64,000 nt of DNA from Misgurnus anguillicaudatus. Taxonomy: Eukaryota > Chordata > Actinopteri > Cypriniformes > Cobitidae. The notes beneath the pieces were generated by a model. The model was given only the letters and a program-made list of their open reading frames with translations. It was not told the origin of the DNA and ran no database searches. Every line of letters starts with the position of its first letter. Positions within the stretch are counted from its first letter, which is position 1. The stretch covers positions 1,302,001 through 1,366,000 of the forward strand of contig NC_073356.2 of NCBI RefSeq assembly GCF_027580225.2, in the 5' to 3' direction. Below are positions 49,101 through 61,045 of the stretch, one piece after another. The translations under genes were made by a program, and so were the position numbers.

Positions 49101-51363
49101 CGTCTGTCTACACGTACGAGTCAAATAAACGACAATTTGCAAGGCTATGTGTTCGACCATACTCCAGAATTTAGGGTGTGTTTACACCAAGCCACACTTT
49201 GTGTGTATTGATCGATTGTGGCCCTGCCTTTCCAGGCTTAAGTCTTATAATCTTATGATAGGTTTGAAAGTTTGATTTAAATCATTGACATGACCTTACT
49301 CACTACATTTGAAAGGTGTCAAGGTTACATTTTCACAGAAAGTGCCTTTTGCTGGGTTTCCACAGACATTGTGTAGTTCCGATTGGGTGGAAACACTTAA
49401 TTTATATTAAGCCACATAATAGTATAAACACTTGGCAGTGAATGCATCAATGTATATGATGCTTTATGCAAATACATGGAGTTATGGTGCTAATGCAGGG
49501 CAGGCAGCACTTGATGTGACTATTAAACAGTGGATAATGGAGGTGGCTGAACTTTGTTCAGATGTAAAATCTTATGTGATCTGAACCAACAGATATATGT
49601 TTACATTTGACCAAATCGCGTCATGAAATGCATGTGACAGACACCAAGTAAACATTAGTAAGAAAACTTTAAATAAGCAGGTGATAAGTAGGACAAACTT
49701 AGCAGGCATTAATTTTGTCTGCATTCAAAACCTTAATTGTTTGGTGACATGACTTTTACAAAATGTTTCAAGAGATAAACCTAAACAAAGTCCTCAGCTT
49801 AAGCTCTTGCTAACTTAGCATTCAGTAAGTTAGCATAGCAATGGTGTTGGCTGTTCCCTGCGTACATATTAAAGGCTGTTGAAACTTGTCACCGCTCTGG
49901 AATGAATGAAACGGTTTCTTTTCTTGTTTGTTAGTTTGAGGGGTCTGTGATGTAACCAACCTTATTGTCACAAACAATGCTCTCTTGTCTGTACACCATA
50001 AGATCGATTACACTCCTCTGAATTTGAATGTCTTTCTTTTCCTCATCAGTGGGGTTTACCCCTCCCTCTCTGCTTGCTTGATGTTGTTTTCATGCTCTAC
50101 AATGTTGGCAAGCTACACTTGTATGCTAATAAAAATGACTGCATGCAAAAATGAGTTATGAAGTTAATAGTTTACAAAATACATCACACTTTGGCTTAAA
50201 GCAATAGTCTAGTCATTTTCAACATTAAACTATGTTATACCTTAACTAAGAAGAGTTGATACATCCCTCTATCATCTGTGTGCGTGCACGTAAGCGCTGG
50301 AGCGCGCTGCGACGCTTCGATAGCATTTAGCTTAGCCCCATTCATTCAATGGTACCATTTAGAGATAAAGTTAGAAGTGAACAAACACATCAACGTTTTT
50401 CCTATTTAAGACGAGTAGTTATACGAGCAAGTTTGGTGGTACAAAATAAAACGTAGCGCTTTTCTAAGCGGATTTAAAAGAGGAACTATATTGTATGGCG
50501 TAATAGCACTTATGGGAGTACTTCGACTCGGCGCAGTAACACCCTCCCTCTCCAATTATGAGAGGGAGAAGGGGAGCAGACTTTTCAGGCGAGTCGAAGT
50601 ACTCCCAAAAGTGCTATCACGCCACAAAATACAGTTCCTCTTTTAAATCCGCCCAGAAAAGCGCTACGTTTTATTTTGTCCCACCAAACTTGCTTGTATA
50701 ACTACTCGTCTTAAATAGGAAAAACGTTGATGTGTTTGGTCACTTCTATCTTTATCTCTAAATGGTACCATTGAATGAATGGAGCTAAGCTAAATGCTAT
50801 CGAAGCGTCGCAGCGCGATCCAGCGCTTACGTGCACGCACACAGATGATAGAGGGATGTATCAACTCTTCTTAGTTAAGGTAATAACATATTTTAATATT
50901 AAAAATGAGTAGACTATTCCTTTAAAGCAATAGTGTTTGTGTTTAGCAGAACAATTTAAATTGATCTGGGGCACCATTCACTTACGTAGTGTTATTTTTT
51001 CCTACTTTGGATGTCAGTGGTGCCCCAGATTTGCTTTGTGACAGACATTCTTCAAATTATTTGAATTCAGCAAAACAAAGAAATTCATAAGTTTGGAACA
51101 ATTTGATGGTGAATAAATGATCACAGAGTTTTCATTTTACTGTGAACTATTCCTTTAAGCTGTTTATGCATTTAATGTTTAATAAAGTCTTTTTTTATTA
51201 TTTGACCTAAATTTCAGTTTTAAAATTGCCTGTTTATTTATTTATTGCTGCTTCGTATTTTATAAATATTTCTTTCTTTTCCGCAGCTTACTCAAGTTTC
51301 AAGGACACAGGTGTGCCGGTCACACCTGATACTCCTTTACTACACAGCAGCATACAGGCTTGA
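46151..51363 (+). CDS. kdf1: Keratinocyte differentiation factor 1
   Basis: The exons 46151-47003, 48912-48980 and 51287-51363 join in frame to 332 residues plus TGA. The family signature is clear: FSEFEINELARCTSDSMFL, ISQLISDIVQEHNMKEQEAE, CRLVREIIRISTRKSKKKP, then RDSGNETW. The C-terminus TPDTPLLHSSIQA parallels the end of mammalian KDF1. Residues of about 55-90 form a cysteine-rich stretch (CVCVPCASVTSC and CQRLPC) as in the mammalian protein. The length is a little below human KDF1 (about 400). In mammals KDF1 balances proliferation and differentiation in epidermis and works with IKKalpha and p63; the same role here is inferred from family membership. The start ATG at 46151 is the first in an open exon after a splice acceptor. 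The teleost paralogue (a or b) is not decided. Confidence 0.95.
47466..47689. mobile_element. 224-bp hAT element in a kdf1 intron, 8-bp target duplication
   Basis: It starts cagtggttttcaaactttt and ends gagaaccacgg (inverted). The 8-mer ctctagat flanks both sides at 47458-47465 and 47690-47697. The length and duplication size fit a non-autonomous hAT. Confidence 0.8.
48286..48668 (+). pseudogene. Internally deleted Tc1/mariner-like transposon
   Basis: The terminal repeats are ctcacctaaagaattactag (48286) and attaatcc-type inverse ctaataatcctttaggtgag (to 48668). The interior holds a transposase scrap: VWGMFSWHTLGPLVPIGHRL, then the DNA of a second block (tcaacccaatagatcatctt, tttgggatgtggtgga) that corresponds to the end of Tc1-type transposases. 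The catalytic middle is missing. It lies in a kdf1 intron. Confidence 0.75.
50198..50935. mobile_element. Near-perfect 0.74-kb palindrome in the last kdf1 intron
   Basis: Two arms of about 300 bp are inverted copies of each other. Examples are tagataaagttagaag/cttctatctttatct, cgacgcttcgatagcattta/taaatgctatcgaagcgtcg, and gggagtacttcgactcg/cgagtcgaagtactccc. The spacer near 50535-50575 is short and includes ccctccctctccaatt. It is likely a snap-back MITE. The high arm identity suggests a recent insertion or arm homogenisation. Confidence 0.85.
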
Positions 51364-51868
51364 GCTTTCTCTCCAACCTTACTCTGGACACCAATTTAAT
51401 TTTCAAACTGTCCATTGACAAAAGATGGTCTGAGTTTTATCTACATTCATTTTTAAGTACATTTAGAAGCTGTAATTTAAGGAGCAGTCATTAGGGTCTT
51501 TTTTGGTCGAAGACAGAAATGTGATTATGCTTCTATTTACATTTCTCTGTCTCTCAACCCATGTTTATTTGCCATGTGTGAGTTATCTTTACATGCACTC
51601 TGTTCAGACTTTTGGAAACAACTTATGAATGAAGAACAATCGCTTGGAATGAAGAATAATATACAGCCTGACCTCTATGGGTGAATCTCACTGTAATTGT
51701 CATATTTTACCACAAAAAACATCAACCACTAAAAGTCTACGTTGATGAGGATTTACTTTTCACATGAGATATTAATGAGATTTTTAATCCCCTATCTCCA
51801 GTAGTTTACTATAAGGCAAAATATTTTAATTGTATAGCATTTACATTTATGGTAATATTTGTTGTTAG

Positions 51869-52261
51869 TAGGGATGCACAGAATCTAGGATTCGGATTCG
51901 GCCGAATACTTGGCTTTTTGACGGGGTTCGGTTTCGACAGAATCCTAGATTTTTTTCCACCGAACCGAACCCTAGGCTTGCGCTACGCTGGTTGACGTCA
52001 TGCGGCCGTTGATTATACATATCGGGTGCTAATGTGAAGATAAGCTTTTTCTTTCGATGAGCCTTAGGGGCGGTTCACATTTCGCGGACGCACCTGGAAA
52101 AACGAGCGTGTCGCACCGCATCACTTTCATTATGCATAGGTTTATGGTAATTGTCAAAATAGTTTTTCCCACTGTGTTTATGGAATAAGGATGCGAGTAG
52201 GATTCGTTATTCGGTTTCGGATTCGGCCGAACCCAAAAAATCTGGATTCGGTGCATCCCTA
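51869..52261. mobile_element. 393-bp hAT element with perfect 8-bp target duplication
   Basis: The ends tagggatgcacagaatctag and tggattcggtgcatccct+a are inverted. The 8-mer gttgttag is present on both sides (51861-51868 and 52262-52269). The interior has several attcggccgaa words. There is no transposase. Confidence 0.88.
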
Positions 52262-52306
52262 GTTGTTAGATAACAAAACATCCATTGTGTTAAGACAGTA
52301 TGTATA

Positions 52307-52531
52307 GGGGCAGTTTCTGGGACAGGTTTTAGATTAATTCAGGACTAGGCTTTAGTTATATTAGAACATTTATGTCGTTTTTACAAACATTCCTTACAAA
52401 AAACATTGGTGTGCATCTTGAGACAAAACATGTTGGTTATGTTAGGATATGTCAGTGCAAGATGTTTTTAAATTAAGGCAGCTCAAACTTTAGTCTGGGA
52501 CTCGGATAAGCCCTGTCCCGGAAACCGCCCC
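52307..52531. mobile_element. 225-bp MITE, 'ggggcggtttcc' ends
   Basis: The left end ggggcagtttctgggacagg and the right end cctgtcccggaaaccgcccc are inverted, and ttcaggactaggctttagtt appears inside. A related right end occurs at about 40470-40496. Confidence 0.75.
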
Positions 52532-53030
52532 ATAAAGTAATGTCTTAATGCATAAAATCTTTATGTTCCTAAAATAAGGCTTTATTCTTTTTATGCCAAA
52601 TGATATATTCACGTTATTTTCATTTGGTTTTCGTTGTGGAAAAGCTAGCCAAGATGTTTGTGAAATAGCTACAGCCAATGTTGGGCCAAAACTGTCATAA
52701 GAATTAGTTCATAGTGCTTGAACTCACCTTTGAGTTCTTCTGTGCCTGCTGGTGATGTTAAAAGGATGAATGTATTAGTCAAATGCTGGAGCTGCAGTCA
52801 AAGTGTGTGTGTATGTGTTTGTAGAAGAAAGTAAAAGAAATGATCTTGAGCCAAAGTGAAAGTGCTTTATGGGATAAGCCTGCTAGATTGTTTGGATAAT
52901 TGCCTATGCTATTTAAATGTACATAAAAAGCACTTCACTTGTCAAGAGACTATGATTGTTTTTTTTGTGTGTAATTGTGAATGCTGTCACTATGTGTAAT
53001 GAATGAAATAGATTTCCAAGTAATAAAATG

Positions 53031-55023
53031 TGTATTTTGCTCAGCGACCTGCAGCCAGCCTACTGTACTTTTTGTGAGACCGACTTCTTCTGAAGTATAA
53101 AGCGAGAAAATTACATCAAGTTTTAATGCCCTTTACATTGTATTTGCATGTGGGATAAGCTAGAAAATGACTTTGACTTTGTTACAGTGCCAGAGCTAAT
53201 AATTGTATTAGTACAGAAGCACAACTCTTCACATGTCAAACCCATAAAATCCCCTGTTCAATACCAGGAAATTACAATCTTTATATTATTTTCAGCGGGA
53301 GGTATTTGCCTGAGGAAAGTTTTAAGTAGCCTACTTTGGAGTCTGGTTTCACTGACATTATATTAATACTCGAACACATACTAAGCCTTAGAAGACAATA
53401 GGTTTCTGTCTGAAGGGTTATAGAGAATAAACACAAATTTATTTGATCGGATTGAAATGTACAAGTTTAAAGATTTGCAGGACTCTTGGGATTCTTTTAG
53501 CCAGGTGATCCAAACTTTATTCATAATGCATGTATGATATTCACACAGATGTTTTTAACAGGAACAAAATAACCACAGATGTACATTATCATGTTAACTG
53601 TGGACTACAAACCTTTAACACCACAATATGTTTCTATTTATTTGTAGGTAAACCATTTGTTTGAATTTTTAAGACCCAACAAACTTTATTTTTTATATTT
53701 TGCTGGAACATTGCTTGGTGCTAACTGTTTCTTTTTTAATGAAATAATATTCATATTCATAGAGTTTCCAAATACATTTTACTACTAGAGTTTATATAAG
53801 TGTGATCTCAATTGTAAACCAATGCAACATAGTTAATCTGACCACATTTGTAGTATTTTCCTCATGACTTCTTATCATTCTACTAGAGTGTAGTCTGTCC
53901 GTATTTTAAAATCCAATCCAATTCAGACAATAATTTAAGTATAATTAAAAGAAAACATGTTGTTAAACATAACATTTTTATTTGATTGAAGTTATCTCTT
54001 CTGTATAAGTTTTAGTCCTCCTTCATGGTTTCAGGGCTCTGTTATGAGAATGAAAGATTAATTAAAGTGCCCAATGTCCAGAAAATCCTTGTTTATGTTT
54101 TGTGAATTTTCACAAATGATTCATCTTCTCCACATAGTTTTGGTACCATTGAAACTACTAAAGCTTGTCATACCTGATTCAATACAAGTTCAATACGGAC
54201 GCCAGTGATTCTGTTTCTATGCAGATGCTATATCTATTTATACCATTTATAGTAACAATGATTTATGCACATGAATAATATGATAAAGGCATCTTTGTGC
54301 CCCACGGCATTGAGATCTAATGCTCAATTCAGATAAAATCTCAGATTCAAGCAGACCTCTGCAGCAACAGCAAACATTGTCAGCAGGTTTGACAAGTTTT
54401 TGTCATCGTTGTGGAATAACAGTGACTTTGTATTGTTGGGAAATGTTTGTGCACAGGGAGTTTCCAATTATAATTCAACTTTCAATTTATGGGAACATGT
54501 TTAATGTAATATTGCAGTGTTTATTATAAACAATTTATCTGTGTAAGTTTTAATTTTTTGTAATTCTTGTGCCCTCATAAACTTTAATGAAAATGTGAAG
54601 ATCATTCTCAGATGACTTCAGTAAGACAGCTCAGGTGGCGCATCCATTAACTCCGCCTCCATCCACTGTCAGCCTGCTGCCAGTTCTATTTTTGAATGAA
54701 ATGCCTACTTTTTATTTCTAATCAAAGCACAGTGGAAAAAACAAGCCAGGCCCACTATTTTCCTCGTGTGATATTCTGTTGTACTCGAAAATACATCACA
54801 ACCCAGAAGTAAATTGGATCGCGATTTCCAGTTCAGGGGGACTTTAAGAACAGATGTTTAAAATAATCCAAGGGCTGAAACATCCTCTAGTACCTTAAGT
54901 TGCCTCATGATAATCAGTCATTCAAAGACAATAAAAATGGCACAGCTAATATCATCTTAATCAGTAGGTTCTCATGTTTAATGGGCTACATTAACAGAAA
55001 TTGTGCAACTGGGCAACATGACA
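53031..55023. other. AT-rich intergenic DNA
   Basis: No exon with splice borders, RNA gene or clear repeat boundary was recognised. Confidence 0.4.
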
Positions 55024-55338
55024 TTAAAGTCATAGTTTACCCAAAAATGAATATTTTGTCATCATTTACTCACCCTTATGTTATTACAAACCTGTATAAT
55101 GTCTTTGTTCTGCTAAATACACAGGGAGATATTTTGAGCAATGTTTGTAACCAAATCATTTTTAAGCACCATTGACTTTCATATTTTTCTTTCCTACTGT
55201 GGAAGTTAATCTGAAGTTTCCTGCTTCATAAATACAAATGTAACTTCCTTTGTGTTCAGCAGAAGAAAGGAATTGATGCTGGTTTGTAACAACACGAGGG
55301 TGATTAAATAAGCATTTTTGGGTGAACTGTCACTTTAA
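55024..55338. mobile_element. MITE, 'ttaaagtcatagtttaccc' ends
   Basis: The left end ttaaagtcatagtttaccca and the right end tgggtgaactgtcactttaa are inverted. The interior has the common phrase gtcatcatttactcaccctt. It is the same broad family as 59615-60051. Confidence 0.75.
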
Positions 55339-56631
55339 CATGGTTGTGCAACTGCCAAATTGGGTGTTTTGTATTTTATAATTGTTTACAGTTTTACTTG
55401 CAGAAGCTCATATATTTACATCTATTTTGCGTTTTGGGTGGCTAGTGAAATGGGATAGTATCAATTATTGGAATGATGGTATCAATACTTTGTGATAAAA
55501 AAAATGTTTGCGTTAGTTTGAATACCACAATAAATGTAAGCATAAGTCATGTGGGAAGTAATACTTATTGAAAACATATGATTTTGGGGTGATTGTGCTT
55601 GACATTAATTTAAAGTTTAACCTTGTAAAAATAAAACATGTTTTTTTTTTGTAGTATATTGATTACAATGGTCAAAGGCATGATTTTATGGCAACAACCA
55701 TTTTCGCCAATTTTTGCACTTTATCTCATTTCATCTCCATCTGCCAGGAAAATGACTTTGTCTGTTACTCAGAAATTGTCATCATGAGTTTATATGAGTC
55801 AAACTAGTTGTTAGTTCTTACTTCTACTTATCCACAATACAAATACAGAGATGAAGGTAAAGAGATGAATTAAAATGAGCAGAATTTGTTGAATAATCTC
55901 AGTTGCTCAGAGTGACTACAGATTCATTAGGTGTGTTATTTTACTGAGCAAAGACAGTGGAAAATTACTGCTTCACAGAATTGCCTTGTGACATTGAGGT
56001 GGAGACCATTATCTACTTGTGAAGACGATACAGACACTGTAAAACATTTCTAGCTGTTGTACATTTTCAAGTTTATGCTGTGCAAGTCATTTTTAAACTT
56101 ATTTAAAATTTTGAATACACTTTAATTTATCAGTTTATAGGTTAAGTCATTTGTAACTTGTCTAATGCCCTGTTTACATTAAGGCATTTTTGTTTTAAAA
56201 CTTCGTTTTAGAAGGAAAACAATTGTCACCTATATGCTGGCATTTCAGAGAAGATCTCTGTGCACTACATACACAACGTTTATAACACTTGATAGGGAAC
56301 ACACATACTGATAAATGAATACCTTATCATGAACTGTAAGTTACTTTGGATTATCAGTTTAGGTTACAAATTGCTTAACCTAAACTGACAAATGACATTT
56401 ACGCCAAATGCGTTGTAAATAATAACTCTTTTAACCTTTTCAGCCGTTTGTATTGAATTTCATATAATTTTATTCATTGAATTTCACTGGCGTGAGTTTA
56501 TGCTGCACGTGACGGAAGTGCACAAAGTGCACTGCTGGAGGCAACTAAAAACTATAATCCATTAGGATACATGATTTACAACTACAAACTTGCCTTATCT
56601 AAAGGGGAAATTTTACAGTGCAAATCACATT

Positions 56632-57033
56632 TTAAATAGGACATTTCACAAGACTTTTTTAAAATGTAAAGTATGTTTGTAAAGTTCTAGCTGAAAATAT
56701 CATATAAATAATTATAACTGCCAGTATGTAGGTGTGAGCAAAAATGTGCGTTTTTGGGTGTGTCCTTGAAAATGTGCAAATGGGCTGACAAAATGCAAAC
56801 ACTGATCGCTATGATGGTGGTTTGTTGAAATTCAATTGTGCTGTCAATTATTTTCTCTTTCTTTCTGCACTAAATGGCAGTGCTGTGGTTGGATAGAGCA
56901 CATTAAGGGGCGGTATTATTATAATAAGATCCCCTTCTGACATCACAAGATAACCAAATTTCAATGAACTTTTTCACATTTTCTATATTGATAGAAGCAC
57001 TGGGGACCCAGTTAAAACATGTCCCCTTTAACA
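56632..57033 (-). repeat. Dispersed repeat copy 3 (inverted relative to copy 1)
   Basis: Read on the minus strand it shares cagtgcttctatcaat, gatgtcagaaggggatct and the gggacatgtttt start with copy 1 at 23628-24135. Its right boundary on the plus strand is gtcccctttaac (57033). Confidence 0.55.
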
Positions 57034-57456
57034 TAATGAAATCACTTTTACTTTAAAAATGATGCACTGTCACGTTATACTCTCATTAGTGGTGAAAACT
57101 TGTAGTACTTATATTCTTGTTTTGTGCTTGGGTTTTATGTCATGAATAAACACACAATGTGCTTCAAAAGTGCTTCCGACCGCTGAAACTCTGCAAAGCA
57201 TGCAGTTCCAACTTCATGTTATTATTTACACTGGCTGGTCATTGTCATCTTTTGGTAGCTATTAGTGTGACTGTGAATAGCAGGCGTAACCGTAGCAACA
57301 GTAATGAGAAATGCAGTTTTGTATCTTCAATTAAACATTAAAAAGTTGTTAAAACAGTTACAGCATGATTTTTGCTCTGTGTACTCTGTGTACTGTCTAT
57401 AATCAAGACATGACTTGAAGGTTTTACAAGCCACTTCTTTCATGCTAATTATAATG

Positions 57457-57523
57457 TTCCTGTAGCTCAATTGGTAGAGCATTAGCAACAGTTTAAGGGT
57501 TTGATTTCCGGGAATACCCAAAA
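57457..57523 (+). repeat. Degenerate tRNA-derived fragment (SINE head)
   Basis: tcctgtagctcaattggtag resembles a tRNA A-box region, and aagggtttgatttccgggaa a degenerate B-box. Stems do not close well and several conserved bases are changed, so this is a SINE or tRNA relic rather than a functional tRNA gene. Confidence 0.55.
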
Positions 57524-57554
57524 CAAGATAACACTGCAATGCTACATTTTGTCT

Positions 57555-57738
57555 TTATTCTGAAACATCATTGAAGAGTTCTTGAAGATGAGTTTGGCCT
57601 GTGATGGGTCTGATAAAGAGGTTTGTCAGCAGGCTTCGAGCCGGCTGTGATCAGGATATCTGTGAATCTGTGCTGATCTCTCTCTTCAGCTCCTCATGAT
57701 GTTCTGCTATTACTACTGAACTCTGCAGCCCAGGACAC
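57555..57738 (-). pseudogene. nr0b2: nr0b2 (SHP) last exon, broken by frameshifts
   Basis: The exon begins after a good acceptor (tttcag) and reads in pieces that match the end of the SHP ligand-binding domain. CPGLQ is in one frame, RDQHRFTDILITA in a second, and LLTNLFIRPITG near the C-terminus is back in the first. One base seems lost right after the exon start: the phase set by exon 1 reaches a stop within ten codons. In the frame of CPGLQ a TGA falls at 57651-57653. The exon is 184 nt against about 240 expected, so short deletions explain the shifts. The usual SHP repressor surface cannot be made from this exon. It may be a decayed ohnologue, or assembly errors could mimic one lesion but hardly all. 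Confidence 0.8.
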
Positions 57739-57774
57739 CTGAAACATGAGAACAATGCATGTAACAAATTTATT

Positions 57775-58670
57775 TTACAGTTTTTTTTACAGATGCTAGG
57801 ACACAATTCTCAATACTTAGGTCACTTTTGCAAAACTCTTCACACAGTTCTCCTAACTTTCAGCTTGGCAAAGCAGTTCATTTTACATTCAAAATGCACA
57901 CCAATTACCAAAACACTTTATTCAGGTCTCTCAAATCAACTCATTCTTCTAAAACACTAGCAAAGGTTGACAGCCGACAAACACACTTTGTCACCCACAA
58001 AACAATGACCTAAAAAACACTAACAACATATAGCTTTATACAATGTTTTCTTGTGTAAAACAAGGACACATCTCTGTTTATAATTCACTGCAATATATGT
58101 TACTGGAATGAATCAGACATTATGCAGAATTCTTCAATATTTTATGTTGTTTTTTTATTTTAACTTTTTTGCATTGCGTAATTCCAAAATACCATAATTT
58201 GTATACACACCATCCACTGATACAGATAGATACAATAGTAATGCTAATCTAATCGACTGTGAACAGCTGTGGCTGGTCCAATTGTCAAGTAATTTTTATA
58301 GCATTTAATTTTAAGATTTAAAATATATTTCATTAAAATATTACTGTAGATATGTAGCAAATTGCTGTCTTATTCAGTTGTGTATTATGCTATTGTTTTG
58401 AACATAAGTTTAACAGTTTTGAAAACAGGATGTAAGCATGTGCAAATTGACCTGTATGTATGAAGAGTTTTGGCAGTTGTTGTGTCTGAGTGAGAAAAGA
58501 ATTCATGAAGTTTGAGAGATGTAGTTATTGAATGCATTTTGTGCCAAAGCAATGATAATTGATCCTCAGATTAGCCCACATAGATTTCTGTTGTGCTCAC
58601 TGTGTGAAGAGTTTTGCAAAAAGTGACCTAGGTATTGAGAAATGTGTCCTAGCGTCTGTAAAGACTGTAA
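57775..58670. mobile_element. 0.9-kb TIR element inside the nr0b2 intron
   Basis: The left end ttacag...cagatgctaggacaca with cacttttgcaaaactcttca and the inverse right end tgaagagttttgcaaaaagt with tgtgtcctagcgtctgtaaa pair over about 80 bp. There is no transposase, only AT-rich filler. Confidence 0.8.
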
Positions 58671-59199
58671 ATGTTGAAATTAAATAAACACCTTTATTAA
58701 TTATGTTTATTCTACATTGTAAATTATGTTACATTGAACAAGGAGAATTATATGGAATTATACTCAATGCTAAGCAATGAAACTTATCTGGTGTAAATCA
58801 TCTTGAAATAAAGTTTTTCTTTTTGAATGAAACGTTGAGTAATTCTTTTCAAGCAGTAACACAGTTACCGTCAGTTATTGTGAACTACAAGAAAAAGATA
58901 AACAAATCCTGTAAAAATATATTGCTTGTTAATAGTTCTTGTTAGTTAATGGATTTACTATTTAATGAACCTCAATGAGCTGCATAATTTGAATTTGTTT
59001 AATTTATTTCTGCAGCAAAAACAATGAAGGTTGAGATATTGAAACATCATAATTACAGTTTGGGTTTGTGTGTATCTAGTTATAAGCATAAGCAGTAGTA
59101 ATAGTAACTTTAGCAAACACCCACCAACAGGATTATTTGTATTTTTAGGATACATTTGTTTGTTAGGATTATGGTTAGGTACTGAATGACAAATCTTAC

Positions 59200-59563
59200 C
59201 TGGATTGAATAGTATGGCACCCTTGATATATGCATACTCTTTTAGACTCGGGTCTAGGCTCCAAAGTGTATTTAGAAAAGACTTGAGCTTGCTGACTTCT
59301 GCCAGGGTGGGTAGATAGCGGTGGTTTCTCTCTGGGCTATTCAGCAGTATATTTCTGAGGATGCTGGCAGCAGGGAAGTCCCACACCTCAAAAGAAAAGC
59401 GCTCTTGAGCGAGTCCTAGAATAAAGAGTGGTACCCAACGGTTGTGAAGAAGAATGAGACGATCATTGACCGGCAGATGTTGGAATGAAGGTAAGCTCTT
59501 CATAAAGTGAAAAGTTTTCATCAGGACCATAAAAGCGGTGGTACATGTGGTCTTACTAAACGC
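59200..59563 (-). pseudogene. nr0b2: nr0b2 (SHP) first coding exon, N-terminus lost
   Basis: The minus-strand frame shows the SHP ligand-binding domain: MVLMKTFHFMKSLPSF, FILGLAQERFSFEVWDFPAA, then LNTLWSLDPSLKEYAYIKGA and LFNPG before a gtaaga donor. The frame is open here, but a TGA lies at 59564-59566, only a few codons upstream of where the family match ends. The roughly 40-50 N-terminal residues expected in SHP are not found. A MITE begins at 59615, within 50 bp. Together with the broken last exon, this makes the locus a pseudogene. SHP (NR0B2) is an orphan receptor without a DNA-binding domain that represses other nuclear receptors, notably in bile-acid control. Confidence 0.85.
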
Positions 59564-59614
59564 TCACATTGACAGTTGTGCATCCCTGAATAACTCCAGG
59601 GCACTGCGTGGCGT

Positions 59615-60051
59615 TTAAAGGGATAGTTCACTTCAACATGAAAATTCTGTCATCATTTGGTCATCCTCATGTTGCACCAAACCTGTATGAATTTCTTATT
59701 TCTGATGAACACAAAATAAGACGTTCCGAGAAATGATGGTAAACACACAGCAGTAAGTGACCATAGACTTCCATAGTAGGAATAAAAAATATGATGGAAT
59801 TTAATGGGTACCGTCAACTGTGTGCTTACCATCATTCATCCAAATTTTTTCTTTATCATTTATCACAATACTTCCAAAAAAAATTTCCTACTGTGGAAGT
59901 CAATAGTCACTTACTGCTGTGTGTTTACATCATCTCTCAAAATATCCTCTTCTGTGTTCATCATAGAAAAAAAATTCATACAGGAATAGAACAACATGGG
60001 GATGAGTAAATGATGCCAGAATTTTCATTTTAAAGTGAACTATCCCTTTAA
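59615..60051. mobile_element. Palindromic MITE, 'ggatagttcac' ends, at the nr0b2 5' side
   Basis: The left end ttaaagggatagttcacttc and the right end aagtgaactatccctttaa are inverted, followed inward by gaaaattctgtcatcatttg/ccagaattttcat. Nested inverted words (cacagcagtaagtgac, cttactgctgtgtg) show that the interior is itself palindromic. Confidence 0.8.
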
Positions 60052-61045
60052 GTTTGTGGCCTAGGATGCTTAAGAGAATTCCATGTTTCCTGAATTTTGA
60101 ATTGTTACAGTCTTTTTTCATTTTCACTAATGTAATGCCTATTTTATACAGAATAAAATCTGTTGTTGTTAGATTCACTTTCTACTCCACACTAGACTGA
60201 CTTCAGTTTGAGTCTGCAGTCTTATTTATAGCACCATAACTAATCTTCAACCTTGACCTCTTTGACTCTTAGACATCAGAAAGAAAAACTCTGGACCGTG
60301 TAACATTTTCTTTACAGAAGAAACTCCGGCTCAGCATAAGAACTGTTGAGGAGTTCAAAAGTGAATATTTGATTGAACAAATTTTGATTCTGGAATGCTT
60401 TCAGTCGTTTATATTGCTGTTGGATGACTTTATGTCACTCCTGAGGTTTGCTTTTGTTGAAATTCAACAGACACTGCACTGAATTGGTCACAATACATGC
60501 AGAAATAATGATTGAAAGCAAAAATTTTAATTTTGCCTCATCTGTATGTTAATTTATCTGTTCTATTTGATTAGTCAAAATAATGACAAGCAAACATCTG
60601 ATTTTGTCACTGAAATCTAAGATATTTGTGTATAGAGCATTTCATAATGAGAGAAAATATGTCTTCTGTTTATAACAATATTAGTTGTAGTGTTTATTTA
60701 AATAACTAAGTATTACTTGTAGACCTATTTAAGTATATAGTGTGATAGCGCAAAGAGTATATAAGTTCTTTGATAGCGTTGTTATACACAAGTATGACAT
60801 GTTTTAGGGGTCTCATATCATATTGAGAGTATGAGTACTATAATGTCATTCATAAAAATTACACTTAAAAAAAACCATTAAATTAAAAATAAACTGCTAA
60901 AATCAATGAATGGTGTACGCATTAAATATGATACAAAATGTACATTAGTATAAAACGAATATTTATTTAAAATCAAATATGAAATGCTAACTTAAATCAA
61001 GCAGGATTTAATATCTTGTCTGTCTGTGGTGTCTAGAAGCATATA
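60052..61045. other. AT-rich intergenic DNA between nr0b2 and nudc
   Basis: No exon or clear repeat end was seen. An nr0b2 N-terminal exon was looked for here on the minus strand and not found. Confidence 0.4.

Larger units (their letters stand above)
51364..53030 (+). other. Probable kdf1 3' UTR containing two transposons
   Basis: There is no gene between the kdf1 stop and an aataaa at 53022. If that signal is used, the UTR is about 1.7 kb and includes the hAT element (51869-52261) and the 52307-52531 element. Earlier poly(A) sites cannot be excluded. Confidence 0.35.

Noticed and set aside
57457..57523. tRNA gene
   Set aside because: The A-box-like start is present, but stems and B-box are degenerate; it fits a SINE relic better.
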